DNA of 64,000 nt. Origin: Branchinecta lynchi (Eukaryota > Arthropoda > Branchiopoda > Anostraca > Branchinectidae). Where the stretch lies: the NCBI GenBank assembly GCA_023053575.1, contig JAKZAP010000012.1:2790230-2854229 (forward strand), in the 5' to 3' direction. The first letter of the stretch is position 1, and the number at the start of each line of letters is the position of its first letter. Below, piece by piece: positions 41,485 to 53,519 of this stretch. The notes beneath the pieces were generated by a model. That model saw only the letters and a list, made by a program, of their open reading frames with translations, was not told the origin of the DNA and searched no databases. The position numbers and the translations under genes were made by a program.

Positions 41485-42155
41485 AAAAATTAAGCTACTG
41501 GGTGTTACCATTACCCCAGATCTAAAATGGGAAGCCCACTTTCAGGACATGCTGAAACGAGCCAATGCAGGGATACAAAACTTAAAACTCCTTTCAAAAA
41601 TGAAAATACCCCAGTGTCACCTACTACGAGTTTATACTTCTTTCATCAGACCCACCCCGGAATACGCAGCACCCGTTTGGCATTTTTCATTATCGCAGGA
41701 ACAAAGAGATAAACTAGAAAGAATACAGAAGCGGGCTCTTCTTATTATTCATAGTGGACCGAAGCTTCCCTACTCATACCTTTTAAAACATTTTGACCTA
41801 AAAACACTGCAGGAGCGCAGAAAGGAGCTAAGCACTGACTTCGGTTCAGCCATGGTATCTCATCCTCTCCACTCCCAAGTCCTCCCTCCCCCCTATCAAA
41901 GTGTTAGAAGTCGACCAGAACGAGTGGTAAGTTCTAAGGTTCCCAAGCTCTGTCCCGTACCTACAAAACACGCTAGATATGCAAAAAGTTTTGTTCCCGA
42001 GTTCGTGAAATATTTTTACGAAGTTTGAATTTTTAAGCGTACTGACATTTTACACATATATTGTAGTTTTTTCTGTCTATTTGACAACAATCGCAAATTT
42101 GGTTTATAACCACGATAGTCGATTTTTAAAATAAACTTTCTATCTATCTTTCTAT
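41485..42155 (+). mobile_element. LINE RT C-terminal fragment with tetranucleotide tail
   Basis: KLLGVTITPDLKWEAHFQDM, then FIRPTPEYAAPVWHFSLS and LERIQKRALLIIHSGPK, running open to the stop at 42,028, and a 3' end of AATAAACTTTCTATCTATC at about 42,130. It is clearly related to the LINE at 27,312-28,460. 5' truncated in the RT domain. Confidence 0.85.
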
Positions 42156-42699
42156 CGTTTCTCTGAAAATCAAAGACGTAAATGGAGGTATATCTATGAC
42201 TTTAGAAAATTTTTCCGTCTGTCTGTCCGTCGTCAGCACGATAAATCTCGAAGGGAATGAGATACTTTGACTTGGTGTGAGGGACTTGGTGTTAGGATTC
42301 TTTGGGTCAAGGGAGAGGTCGAGCTCGTGCATTTGCTCTGCAGCCGCGTTTCCTCGATGTTTGCACCGCATCTTAGCCTTGCTAGAATTTTCTACGTCCA
42401 GCACTGCACTAATGAACAGTTCGCTGAAGCTTCTCTCGCGAAGCTTGCTGGGCGGAGCTGCGACGGCCGGAGCCCATTTTTGATGTATCGGAAGGATAGG
42501 TTTTGCATTACTCTATAGTGTTATTTTGCTCTGGTTGGAAACTATTGTCAAACAGTCTGTGTTTTTCTGATCACCTCAACTCAGAAATAATCGAGATACG
42601 TTTGAGTGGCGCCCGGACTATCTTCTCCTTTCGTTTTCAGTCAGCACTAAATCCAGTTTACTACGGACTGAACACCTGAAATAATAATTTCGTGGGTAT

Positions 42700-42855
42700 C
42701 CCAAACTGTGGGCATTTCGAGTCGTAGGCATTTTGAGTCGTGGGCATTTTCAACCGTGGATATTTTGGGCCGTGGTCATTATGAGTCGTTGGCATTTATA
42801 GTTGGAATTTTGAGCCGTGGGCATTGTGACCGTTGGCATTATGAGTGTTAGCGCT
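42700..42855. repeat. degenerate ~20-bp minisatellite (GGGCATTTTGAGTC)
   Basis: About seven variable units of GTGGGCATTTTGAGTCGT type. Related inversely to 36,010-36,210. Confidence 0.7.
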
Positions 42856-43079
42856 TTTGACTATTACGATACATGTTTTTATGGCAGATGATCCCCTCTC
42901 TAGTATTGTTGCCAAAACAACAGATCTTCGAAAGTTATCTATGACTGATATGGTGAAGAAGCTCGATATTTGGTTTATGGTAAATGAGCTAAAACTTAAC
43001 GCAAGTAAGTCAAATTCAAAAGTAAGTCAAAAAAGTTTGGACGATCGGGCTAATCCCCAGCGTTGGTTTCATTTTTTTT

Positions 43080-43650
43080 TTTACTTACCAGTGTTTGCAT
43101 GAAGTGTGTCCGTCTGTGTTTTTAGATTTTTATAGACATAATAGTGATGTGCATGATTACTTTACAAGGAATGCTACTAACCTGGTGACAGAGTATAGGA
43201 GTGGTAGACGAACTGGCTTTTTAATTAAACATTTGGGCCAGGCGGTATGGAATTCACTCCCAGATAGTGTTAAGGCGGCTGAACACCAACAATTGTTTAA
43301 AAAAAGAGTAAAAAAGTTTTTGTTGGAGGGGTGAGGAGTCACGATTCAGAGAATGAAGGTATAAGTTATCATTTTTTTTTTATTACCTTTATTTATTTAT
43401 TTTTCCTTTTCTTCTCTTTTTTCTTCTTCTTTTTTCTTTTGTGTGGTATATGGAAAAAATGACTAATTTGTGTTTAAATGAAATTAAGTTATTGTTTAAG
43501 TTAAGTTAAAGTAGTTTAAAGTAGTTTGTGGTAGCCGCCCAGTGCCAGTGCATTTATGTCTTCTCATGGGCGGTTACCTATCATGATGGGTTATTATGTA
43601 ATTTAGCAATAAAATAATCTAATCTAATCTAATCTAATCTAATCATGAAA
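43080..43650 (+). mobile_element. LINE 3' end: RT C-terminus and (TAATC)n tail
   Basis: Open frame 43,095-43,334 with HDYFTRNATNLVTEYRSGRR and LGQAVWNSLPDSVKAAEH, the closing motif of L2/CR1-like ORF2. The 3'UTR ends in AATAAAATAATCTAATCTAA repeats. 5' truncated. Confidence 0.82.
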
Positions 43651-43654
43651 TCAC

Positions 43655-44105
43655 TTCAGATTATGGTAACAAAAAAAAAGTAACTGATACAAAGTACCTC
43701 GGACTAGTTACTGATGAGACGCATAGTTTAAAAATCACGTTGCTTGGTTTGGGAAAACATTATCTAGAGGTGTGGGAATTTTCACAGCTTAGATCACATC
43801 AACCAGATCACAGCAAAAGCAGCTAGTCTTCTAAAATCCTTCGCAAATCTTAAAAGGTTTGGAATGGCAGAACAACACCTTCTATCGTGCTACAAAACTT
43901 ATGCCATGCCCATAGTCATGTACGGCTGTCCTGTCTGGCACCCGTCGCTCACAGAGAAACACAGTAGTCAACTGGAAACAATTCAGACGAGAGCCTTCAA
44001 AATAATTCTTAGGCAAAACCACAAAAACTACGAAGAAGCTTGAGCGAACTTAAGCTCCCAAACCTGGATGAAAGGAGGTATTAAACGTTGATGAAGTCTG
44101 GAGCT
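43655..44105 (+). mobile_element. degenerate RT C-terminal fragment of another LINE
   Basis: Reads LLKSFANLKRFGMAEQHLLS, YAMPIVMYGCPVWHPSL and LETIQTRAFKIILRQNHKNY with stops between. It follows directly after the tail of the previous LINE. Confidence 0.7.
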
Positions 44106-44153
44106 GACATCTTGAAGTCCCTAACGTACCGAGATATCCTGCCCCAATCAACA

Positions 44154-44570
44154 TCAGTAAGTAAGTAAGTATTTATTCGTGAGTATACCAAACAAGGTAT
44201 TTCAGTCTATATACTAAACTAAAACTACATGACATCAAAAAGAAAACACTAATCTAATAAAAAAGTCTCGAATGAAGAAAAATGATGACGCAACCAATGA
44301 TCACCAACTACAAAATTTCTAATCTCCTAGTTCTTTAAAAAAAAAACAATAACAAGATTTCTAACATACTTATTACTCACTGCTAAATTCAAACTAAAAG
44401 GAAAGCTCCTAGTTGAGATAAACACAAAGACAAAGACATTCGCTGAGTGTAATAACCCACGCACACAAGACGAGGTTGGCAACTCTGAAGAGGGAAAATA
44501 ACTGTTATGCCCGCCTGCAAACTCGACAACAAGATTAATAAATTCCTTCGTGCCATTCACGTGATTCTAA
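44154..44570 (-). mobile_element. possible LINE 3' tail, reverse orientation
   Basis: (AGTA)n followed by TTTATTCGTGAG on the plus strand, i.e. AATAAATACTTACTTACT on the minus strand. The minus-strand frame at 44,327-44,560 may be its eroded coding end. From 44,570 to 45,030 I see only an (ATTC)n tract at 44,672. Confidence 0.4.
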
Positions 44571-45034
44571 ATTAGTGAACCTTTATGGAAAATATTTGTT
44601 GAGTTTTTGCGATTATTTTATATTTCTTTATCTTTTTTACTGCACTTACGCCCTTGGGCAGTGCGTCATAAATTCATTCATTCATTCATTCATACTACGA
44701 GAAGCACTACAACGACAGTATCCTCAAATCGATGTGATAGCTTATCATGTGTGTTTCGGAATAGTTATAGGGAAGTTGATTTTTTTTTTTTTATAAACGA
44801 ACAAAATAGTTTAACTGAAGTTTAGCTGTCATCCGTGTTTTTGCTACTTTTAGTTTTCTTGGAAGAGCAAAATATTTCTAGCTTTCGCAGTCAAAGCCCC
44901 CTCCATACTACTGAAGCGTCATCTGGTATATTTTTTAGAGAGCTGCAGTTTAATCGAAAATTTTGAAGACAAAAAATTTGCCTGTATAAACCACATTGTA
45001 AATTATGCTCCTTACTATCTTTGGCTGAACTGAA

Positions 45035-45865
45035 TCACAGAAAATTAATCATTAGGTTAAGTTGGAGAGAAGTCCTTCCACTAATCGACAATCTACAGAT
45101 TATGGCATAGGTGTGGAGGTGGAGGGTGTGTTGAAAAAGAATCTGCAGTCGGAAATTCCGATCGTAAAAATACGATTCGAAACAATTGTTTTCGATCGTA
45201 AAAATAGAATTGGAAACAGTTGTTTTTGGTCGTAAAATAACGATTGGAAACAATACAATCGGTTTCGATCGTAAATAACTGTTTCCGATCGTAAAAATAC
45301 GGTTGGTAACAACTGATCGCAATTTCAAACGATTGGAAACAACTGTTTAGAATCGTAAACAACCGTTTTCACTCGTAAAAAAAACAATAATTGTTTTTCG
45401 ACAAGCTACAGTTTATGGCATAGGTGTGGAGGGGGAGGGTCTGTTAAAAAAAGAATCTGCAGTCGAAATTTCGATCGCAAACTCCGATTGTAAAAATACT
45501 ATTGGAAATAATTGTTTTCGATCGTAAAAATACAGTTGGAAACAACTGTTTCCAATCGTAAAACAATGATTGGAAACAATCGGTTTCAATCGTAAATAAC
45601 TGTTTTCGATCGTAGAAATAGAATTGGAAACAGTTGTTTTTGGTCGTAAAATAACGATTGGAAACAATCGGTTTCGATAGTAAGTAACTGTTTCCAATCG
45701 TAGAAATACGATTAGTAACAACTGATTGCAATTTCAAACGAATGGAAACAGCTGTTTAGAATCGTAAACAACCGTTTCCACTCGTAAAAAAAGAATAATT
45801 GTTTACGATCGTTTACGATTGGAAAAATGCCCCATAATACAATTGCAAGGGAACGATCGTTTACG
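45035..45865 (-). repeat. CAGTTG/ACGATCG-rich repeat element, copy 1
   Basis: Two internal blocks of alternating GGAAACAACTGTTTCC-like half-palindromes and CGATCGTAAAAATA words (period about 30 bp), each headed by a GGTGTGGAGG-type leader. Terminal word TGCCCCATAATACAATTGC near 45,830. Inverse copy at 62,290-63,290. Confidence 0.8.
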
Positions 45866-45869
45866 ACTG

Positions 45870-46440
45870 GAGTTATTTCCAGGTGATCATTGGAAGAGTG
45901 GATGTATTGGGAATCCGGAATCTAGTGACATGCGTAACTTTACAACTGGTGATCGGATATGAATAAAAACTTGACAAGACTCAAGAACATTGTCTAGATT
46001 TTCAGTTTCAAGTCTGGACCGGATCCAATAACTGGCGGGGGTGGGGTACCGGAATCTCATGAAACAATGAGAGCCGATATCGGGATGAAACTTGGTGGGG
46101 ACAAAAAGCTTAAACCCTAGATACATTATTGACAGAACAGGACCAGACCGGGGCTTTGGGGGTGGAGCTGCCGGGGGTTTCGCGGAATGCCAGATTATCT
46201 ATGACGAGAAACTTTGCAGTCGCATCAGGGACCGGACCACATTGACTAGGACACAGTCACATTTCACGATTCGATCTTCGTCGAGATGAAGGGAAACGGA
46301 ATTCGGAATCTAGTGGCATGCACAACTTTCGAATGGGGTATCGGATGTGAATATAACTTGACACGTGGCAAAAGCTAATGTCTCAGATATCCCGTTTCAA
46401 GTCCTGACCAATTCCGATAACGATTTGCGGAGCTCGAAGA
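45870..46440 (-). repeat. G/C-tract repeat family, copy E (partial)
   Basis: GGGAATCCGGAATCTAGTGA, GGTGATCGGATATGAAT, GGACCGGATCC and AAACTTGGTGGGGA in family order, with several internal deletions. Confidence 0.75.
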
Positions 46441-46464
46441 GGGCCGCTGGAAATCTCTCGAAAA

Positions 46465-46650
46465 CCCTTCCAACTACTTTGGTCAGATCTAGTTCCTGTA
46501 CAGAAGTATGACAGCTAGAGTCTTCTATCATCGATTGAGTTATACGTGTACCGGAACCCGAGTACGACAAAACTTCTATTCTGAAACAGTTGTCAATGAG
46601 TGGAATAACTATTCCAGATTTCCTAGATAAAGCCGTCTCTGATTAAAGGA
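46465..46650 (+). mobile_element. eroded LINE RT C-terminus
   Basis: Reads VFYHRLSYTCTGTRVRQNFY and SETVVNEWNNYSRFP with stops on both sides; the pattern R-x-x-F-F-S-x-R-V-V-x-x-W-N is the end of many CR1-like ORFs. Confidence 0.5.
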
Positions 46651-46979
46651 ATATCGGGAGAGAGATTCAGCCTTGAAAAAACTGCAAACCGTATTTGGCA
46701 AACATGCTAACGGTTCTTACAAGTGCCATACGAGCCAGCTCTTGTTTTGCTTTATTCAGAATATTGCGGCACAGAGCCATCAAAGCCAGACAAAGGCTTG
46801 GCTTAGTAAACATACTAGTCTGTTAGCCAATACCCTTTTTTACTCGAGAAATACTCCGCACGGGAAAACCCTGAGGCCTGTTTCACTGACGCGGCTAAGC
46901 GAAGAACTAATAAATTTACGAGATACCAGAGCATGGCTGAACTCTCTAAAAACTATTTGTTAGAACACATCTGATTCAA

Positions 46980-48985
46980 TTTTTATGGCACTTGCCGTCA
47001 GCCAAACGCCGTATGGCGATCGCAATCTCAGTCAGTCCGTAGGTCGGTCCGTCTGTCCAGGTTCTGCTAGTTCGGACACTCCCAGATAAGCTAGGACGAC
47101 GAAACTTGGCAAGCACATCAGGAACCCCAGCGACTAGGTTGGAAATAGTCACTTCCCCTGGGGGGGCATGGAGGGAGGGGGGATCCGGAAAAGTGAGTTA
47201 CTTACGAACGTGTGATCGGACCTCAATGAAACTTGATATATAGAAAGACCTTGCGTCTCAGACGTCCCATTTTAAATCCGTACCGGGTCCGGTGAAATTG
47301 GGGAGAGTTGGAGGGGGGGCACAGGAAATCTTCGGAAATGCTAAGATCCGCTAACTGTGGGGGAGTTGGGGGGGCGAATATCAGTAGTGATCCAACGAGT
47401 TCCTGATGTGCTAGGGCGATGGAACTTGGCATGCGTGTGAGGGACTCGGAACAGATTGACTTGAGAATTGCCGTGTCCCAGATCCGACCATCTGGGGGGG
47501 GGGGCTCGGAGGGAGGGGGAACTCAGAAAAGTGAGCTTCTCACGCACGGGTGATCGATCTTAACGAAACTAGATATATAGAAAAACCTTGTGTCTCAGAC
47601 ACCCGATTCTGAATCTGGACCGGATCCGGTGACATTTGTGGGAATGAGAGGGGGGGGCCGAAAATCTTGGGAACCGCTTAGAGTGGAGAGTTCTTGACGA
47701 AACTTGCTGGGAAGAACAAGCACAAGTTCTAAATACCTGTATGACATAAACGGACCGGATCCGGTCACTGTGGGGGAGTTGTGGATGGGTGTCCGAAGTT
47801 CTAGCGATCCCGCGAGTTCGGTACTTCCTGTTGTGCTAGGACGATGAAACTTGGCAGGCTTTTCAGGGACCCGAACATATTGACTTGATAATGTACTTTC
47901 CCGGATCCGACCATCGTGGGCGGAGTGGAGGGATGGTGAATCTGGGATCATGTGGCAAGTTCTGCTATTAAGCGGGTGATAGGATTTAAATGAAACTTGA
48001 TACTTAGAGACACCTCGTGCCTCATACGTCCTATCTTAACTCCGCACCGGATCCGGTGACATTGCGGGGGAGGGGAGTTGGAGGGGGGAACCGAAAGTCT
48101 TTCGAAACGCTTTGAGTGGAGGGATCGGGATGAAACTTGGTGGGAAGAACAAGCACTATTCCTAGATAAGTAATTTGACAGAACCAGATCGTATTGGGGC
48201 TCTGTGGGGGGAGTTGGAGGGGGTTTCTCGGAATTCCGATGACCGATGATGATTAATGATCCGACCAAATATACTTAAGAACCCAACACAATGCCCTAGG
48301 AATACTTCCGTTCCTGGATAAGACCATTTTTCGGGGAGTTGAGGGAGGGGGAATCCGGAAATTGCTGACTTCGTAGCTTGCGAATAAATGGTCCGATGCA
48401 AGTGAAACTCTATGGGTGATAAAAACTGGTGACCTAGACGTGCAAAGAATGTGTCTGAAACCCCATGCGGCCATGGTTGTGGGAGTTGGGGGGGGGGGGG
48501 CTAGAAATTGTTTTGACATGTACAAAAACCAAAGGGATGGGCCGAAGTGGATGCAATTCGGACAGTACCAAGCTTATACGGCTTAGATTTGTCGTCAGGT
48601 GTCCCAATCGGATCCGACCAAAGTAGGAGGAGGACGAAGCGGGAACCGGAAATTTTAAGATATGCTCCGGTTCGAGTGAAACCTGATGGACCGGAAGAGA
48701 ACATGTTAGAGATGCGAAGTTTATGTGTCCGAGTCGTATTCAGTCACAGTGGGCTGAGTCGGAGGCGAGTCCCGGAAATGTTGTGGCTCGCATCGGGGTT
48801 AACCGAGTGTAGCGATTTGAATGAAACTGGGAAAGTAAAGAGATCGTATGCCTTTGATGGCGTATTTTAGGGTCCGGACCGGATCCGAGCACGGTTGGAA
48901 GGGGTACCAGAATTCCTGGAAAAATGCTCAGGCTTAATTTCTCGTTTCTCACACCTCATACTCACAACACGTGCCATTATCGAAC
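46980..48985 (-). repeat. G/C-tract repeat family, copy F (longest)
   Basis: Begins TTATGGCACTTGCCGTC, then GTCAGTCCGTAGGTCGGTCC, then about fourteen G-rich monomers, ending near CACAACACGTGCCATTATC. Includes G-tracts of 9-11 at about 47,492 and 48,489. Confidence 0.85.
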
Positions 48986-49567
48986 TCAAGTTTCGACTCA
49001 GTCTCATCTTCTGTCTGATGACCAAAATCATGGACTTCGGCCAGAAAGCTACCACAAATTTCTACAAACACAAGTACCATATTAGCAGAAAAAAAAAATG
49101 AAAAGTGGAACTGGTTCCAAGTTTTCTACACTATGTTCTACGACTGCTTACTACTTTGAAATCTAATTCTGAAGGGTTTCCGTCAGTTATTCCGCTACCA
49201 ACCGCAAGCCCGTCCAGGTCCTTGGAGACAGTATTGCCTACTGTAACAACCCGCAACTACGATCATTGGAGTGAGTGCTGCCGAGGTTCCGATGGAATAA
49301 GATTCACTGAGGTGATTAGGCTAGATTCAGCCTATTCTCTTCTTAGACGAGATCTGCCGTAAATTTGATTCGTTGAACCGAATAGGTTTGAGGCTGCCTG
49401 GAAACACAGTATGTCTGGAACGAATAGCGAACGGAAAAAGAGAGCGTCCTCTCCTTGTGGACGGCTTCTTTTGAAATTAGGGAGAAAAGAACTCGATGTT
49501 GGGCTAGGAAGTGCCGTCAGCACGATTTCGAAGTCAGATTCAATCGTGTAATATCATATCCAATATC

Positions 49568-49880
49568 CGTCCCTCCGTGGCCGAGTGGTTAGCGCGCCGG
49601 ACTCGCAAGTGAAGAGTCGCTTGTTCGAGTCTTGGTAGTGCCTACTGTTTGGTTTGGACGGGGGTTAGTGGCGTAACCCTGTAAGACAAGCCAAAGTCCA
49701 CCCAGCTTCAAATGGGTACCTGGAGAACTCCGGGGAAGGTGACAGGAAGGGTGTGTGAAAGCACAGGATGGCTGGCCCCCAACCCCCCATTGCACTTCCT
49801 GGCTGAGGACCGAGAGTCGGAGATCAGCACCGCCAGCTTGGCCTGTCAAGGCTAGTGCTAATACCATTACCTTACTTTTT
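49568..49880 (+). mobile_element. tRNA-derived SINE
   Basis: The head has a pol III box A TGGCCGAGTGG (49,578-49,588) and box B TGTTCGAGTCT (49,622-49,632), as in Ser/Leu-type tRNAs. A ~230-bp tRNA-unrelated body follows (GGGTACCTGGAGAACTCCGG, GGATGGCTGGCCCCCAACC) to TACCATTACCTTACTTTTT. The long body and lack of a folded acceptor stem identify a SINE rather than a tRNA gene. Confidence 0.85.
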
Positions 49881-49899
49881 TATATTCAATAATGCCATA

Positions 49900-50925
49900 T
49901 TCAATAGTACGGGAGACAACTTCCTTGATTATTTTCTGTATCTGCTGTCTTGTACTTGTCTGTAGCGGCAATGACCTTTGGAGGTTCGGCGCGCCGCGGT
50001 TTTCGCCATATCACTGTTTCTATCTTCGCTGTTTTGAACGTCGGTGGTTTTACTTGTTTTTGTTTTGCAATGTTGCTGTCATTGCTTTCACTATTTTGCC
50101 CGTGGATCTTGTTGCCTTTCGCTGTTTCCACATTTTGTTGTTTTTGTTTTAACTGTTTTGTATGGCATGCATTTTGGGTCAAAATTGGTAAAAATGTTGC
50201 CAAGAATCCATGACATCTCGCCGAAAATGCATGAAATGTAGCCGAGAATGCTGCTTTTGTCACCGAGATTTTTTGTGTGTATCCAAGACTGTAATGTTTG
50301 TTGCCGAGAATGACAACATTAGGCTATAGCCGAGATTCTCATCGAAAAGTGCGACGTCGCGAAATCCAGATATGTGTTCGAAACCCAAAATCTATAGTTC
50401 CTGAAATGAAACAAAGCGTCGCCGAGATCGCTAGAAATGTCGCCGAGAATGCCTGATATGTAGCCGATAATTCTCGGCGACATGCAATGCAAACTCGGGT
50501 AAAGTTGGGGGCTATATAGTTCACTGGTTTTCGCCTACATTTCGTTCATTCTGCACTGCATGTCGTGTAATCTCAGCAGCATTTTGCCATTTTTCGTCTC
50601 TAATTTGTTCGAATTCTCCTGTTTTCTTATAATGATCCTGGCGACACTTCGCTTGATCTCGGGAACTAGATTCAACCTCGGCAAAAAATATTGCAATCTT
50701 GGACGCGAAAAAAAATGTCGGACACTTTTTCGCATGTAAGTGTTTAAAAAAAACTCGGTGACAAATGCAGCATTCTCGGCTAAATATCAGGTATTCTCGT
50801 CGACATTACGTGAAATCTCGGCGACGTTTCTCTGCGATACTTTGTTTTATCTCGGGAACTAGATTTTTGGTTTCAAACACAATTCTCTGTTTCTCGGCTA
50901 CGCGCTTTTCAGTGAGAATCTTGGG
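49900..50925. repeat. degenerate GCCGAGAATG repeats, palindromic array
   Basis: From about 50,190 to 50,490 the plus strand repeats ATGTCGCCGAGAATGC-like units (~22-24 bp). From about 50,540 to 50,920 the complement (GCATTCTCGGCT, AATCTCGGCGACGTTT) dominates, so the array mirrors itself around 50,490. The 49,900-50,180 part repeats TGCTGTTTT-type words. Confidence 0.6.
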
Positions 50926-50933
50926 GATCGACT

Positions 50934-51034
50934 AAAACCAGAAAGGGGGGGGAACGCGAGAAAAGCAGGAAGGCATACTAAAACCAGCAAGGGCATACTA
51001 AAACGAGGAAGGACATACTAAAACGAGGAAGGCT
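50934..51034. repeat. ~20-bp tandem repeat (GGAAGGCATACTAAAACGAG)
   Basis: Four to five copies with small changes; a related GTATACTAAAAGGAGGAAGG occurs at 51,228. Confidence 0.85.
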
Positions 51035-51319
51035 GTCGCCAGAATTCGCCACATCGTTCCCTTCCTCTATTTAGTATTCTTTGAGCGGTCGGCAACTATA
51101 AGATGGTGAACTTTAAATTTAAAATCAGAGGATTTTAGTCGCCTACCGTCAGAACGAGAAATAAAAAGGTAATACATTTTTTTATAGTTGCCGACACTTC
51201 GCTGAACTTACTGCCTACCCATGTCGGTATACTAAAAGGAGGAAGGGATGGTGAACTTTGAATCTGAAAAGTTGCCGATCCGTAGTTAATTTCTGACGTC
51301 ACACATAGATTCCCGAGCC

Positions 51320-52865
51320 GTCTTGAGAAGTGAACTCGGGGCAGCAAAGTGAGACAAGGTGTAATAGCTAAAGTAAACAGGACATTATTGTGTGATTTTC
51401 AGCTGTACTGGGCCTTAAGCTCGTCAAATATGATTCATTGATAAACCCAAACAAAAAATTTCTAGTCAACCTAAGTTGACGGTTTACCGGTCAGTCTGGT
51501 GACTTGATATGGACTGTGACAGGAATGAATTTCCAATGCCAGTAACTGAGATGGCAATAATATCTATTAAATTTCTTAGTTATTTAGAGGTGAAAGCCTT
51601 TTCTGTTGCTTTATATTATTATTACTATATATACTGCAGGAGAAGAAGCTAAAAATTTATTCAGTGAAGCTTGTTAACCACTTTGACATCATTGGGTTCT
51701 GGAGGATCTTGGGCGTTCCATTTCTGATAAGGACTAACTATTGTGCTAAAAAATTTGCACGGGAAAGACTGTTGCGGTTCCGGCTAGGAAACAATTATAT
51801 GTGAAAATAAGAATTTAGCGACCAAAAAGTCAAAACCGGAATAGAGAATCTGTTTCAAAAATAATTATCAAGTCGTTCTTATGCACCAAAACCAAACGAT
51901 TTTTCTGTTCATCCTTCCCATGCAGTCCCCATATCTTCTTGCATTCAAGAAACATACGTTACCTCGTCCGTTAGTAACTTCGATCGTTCCAGGTAGTAGT
52001 TAATTTGTGACGTCACACGTAGTTACTTCGAAGTAACTACGGAGAGGAGCTGGAACGAACCCTACGTGTGACGTCAGAAATTAACTACTGCCTGGAACGG
52101 ACGAAGTTACTGCGGGACGAGATAACGCGTGTTTCTTCAATGCAAGAAGAGACGGACACTGTATGGGGAAGGATGAACAGAAAAAAATTGTTTGTTTTCG
52201 CTTCAAAAGAACGGCTTGATAATTATTTTGAAACAGATTCTTCAAGTGAAGGAGAAGTGGAGCTAATGCTTCAGGCTCGTTAATGGAGCAGTGACATTGA
52301 CTATGTGCCCGTTAATTCTCTGTCTCTATTCCGGTTGTGTCTTTTTGGTCACTAAATTCATATTTTCACTATAATTGTCACAATGTTTAGTCTTTATCAC
52401 GGATGGAACGAACAAGATTCTAGAATCTAGAAGCCAAACAAGGTTCATAAGTCAATTATCTTCTTCTCCTACAATATATAGAAGAATGATAATACTAAAA
52501 ATACAAGCAAGAGAAAAGGCTTTCGCCTCTAAATAACTCTAAATTTAATGGATAATATTATTTAACTTTATTTGAAATGTAATATTATATAGTGCAAAAA
52601 TCGCCATCTGAGTTATAGGCGTTTGAAATTCATTCCTGCCTCAGTCCCATTCGAGTCACCAGACCAGCCGGTAAACCGTCAACGAGGATTAAAAAAATTA
52701 TTGTTGGGTGTTAATCAGCGAATCATATTTGAAGAGAAGCTAAAGGCCAAGTACAGCTGAAGATCACACAATAATGTCCTGTTTATTTTAGCAATTACAC
52801 CTTGTCTCATTTTGCTGCCCCGAGTTCACTTCTCAGCGGCTCTTGGAAAGTGAAAGTGCTAAAGA
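51320..52865. mobile_element. ~1.5-kb palindromic (foldback) element
   Basis: Left words GAACTCGGGGCAGCAAAGTG, GACAAGGTGTAAT, CGGTTTACCGGTCAGTCTGG recur as complements on the right (52,800-52,840 and 52,660-52,690). The centre is near 52,040. The perfect palindrome GTTACTTCGAAGTAAC occurs at about 52,021 and again just outside the right arm near 52,888. The right arm holds about 60 bp more than the left. Confidence 0.82.
52068..52283 (+). other. open frame inside the right arm of the palindrome
   Basis: 71 codons containing NRKKLFVFASKERLDNYFET and DSSSEGEVELML. Codon-like composition and an acidic Ser-rich end look more protein-like than the surroundings, and the left arm lacks the stretch encoding the end. 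It could be a remnant of the transposase or of a captured host exon. No family recognised. Confidence 0.3.
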
Positions 52866-53366
52866 CGGTCGGGTACTATCTTTACAAAAAGTTACTTCGA
52901 AGTAACGATCTTCCTTGTGCTCCCTGTAACTTTTTGACGAGCTGGAACGGTGAAAGTGACTGAAAAGTAACTATTTAGTAACTTTCGGGACGAGCTGGAA
53001 CGAACCCTTAGTCATGTAGATAGAGTACTGAGTACTGAGAGAGTAGCCGCCGCTGCCTGTCGTCAGCGTTCTGAGTCGCGAACCTCCGCGCCACGCGGTG
53101 CTAAAGAAAAAGTTCCTAAGAGAAAGCAAAGATGGCGCTAAAAAGGTAGAAAAACGTTGGTATCTATCTTGAAAATAAGACAGTAAACAGTGCAAAAAAG
53201 AAGAAATAAGACTTTTTAAGGAAAAAAAAGTATGAGTCTAATCGGAAAAATAGTAAATAGCGAATGGTAAACCGTAGTTTTCTGAAGCCATCGAGTAGCT
53301 CAAACAAGGGACAAGCAAAGACTATACAGACAGGACAGGCTCAATAGCGAAAGCAAATCAAAAGGC

Positions 53367-53460
53367 ACCTCAAGATGGTTAGTTGACTCATTTGGTTCAA
53401 ACCTCAAGATGGTTAGTTGACTCATTTGGTTCAAACCTCAAGATGGTTAGTTGACTCCCA
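53367..53460. repeat. 34-bp tandem repeat, 2.7 copies
   Basis: Unit CTCAAGATGGTTAGTTGACT continuing CATTTGGTTCAAAC. The copies are nearly identical, so recent. Confidence 0.95.
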
Positions 53461-53519
53461 TGGTGAAGAATGGCGAGAATTAATTCCCAGTCAGCAGGTA
53501 TGATTATTGTGTGCGTTAC

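Noticed and set aside
45093..45737. Overlapping minus-strand frames rich in SNRYFTTKNNCF
   Set aside because: Products of the ~30-bp array; several frames are open because the repeat lacks stops.
49571..49650. Functional tRNA gene
   Set aside because: Boxes A and B are present, but the fused SINE body and poor acceptor stem indicate a retroposon.
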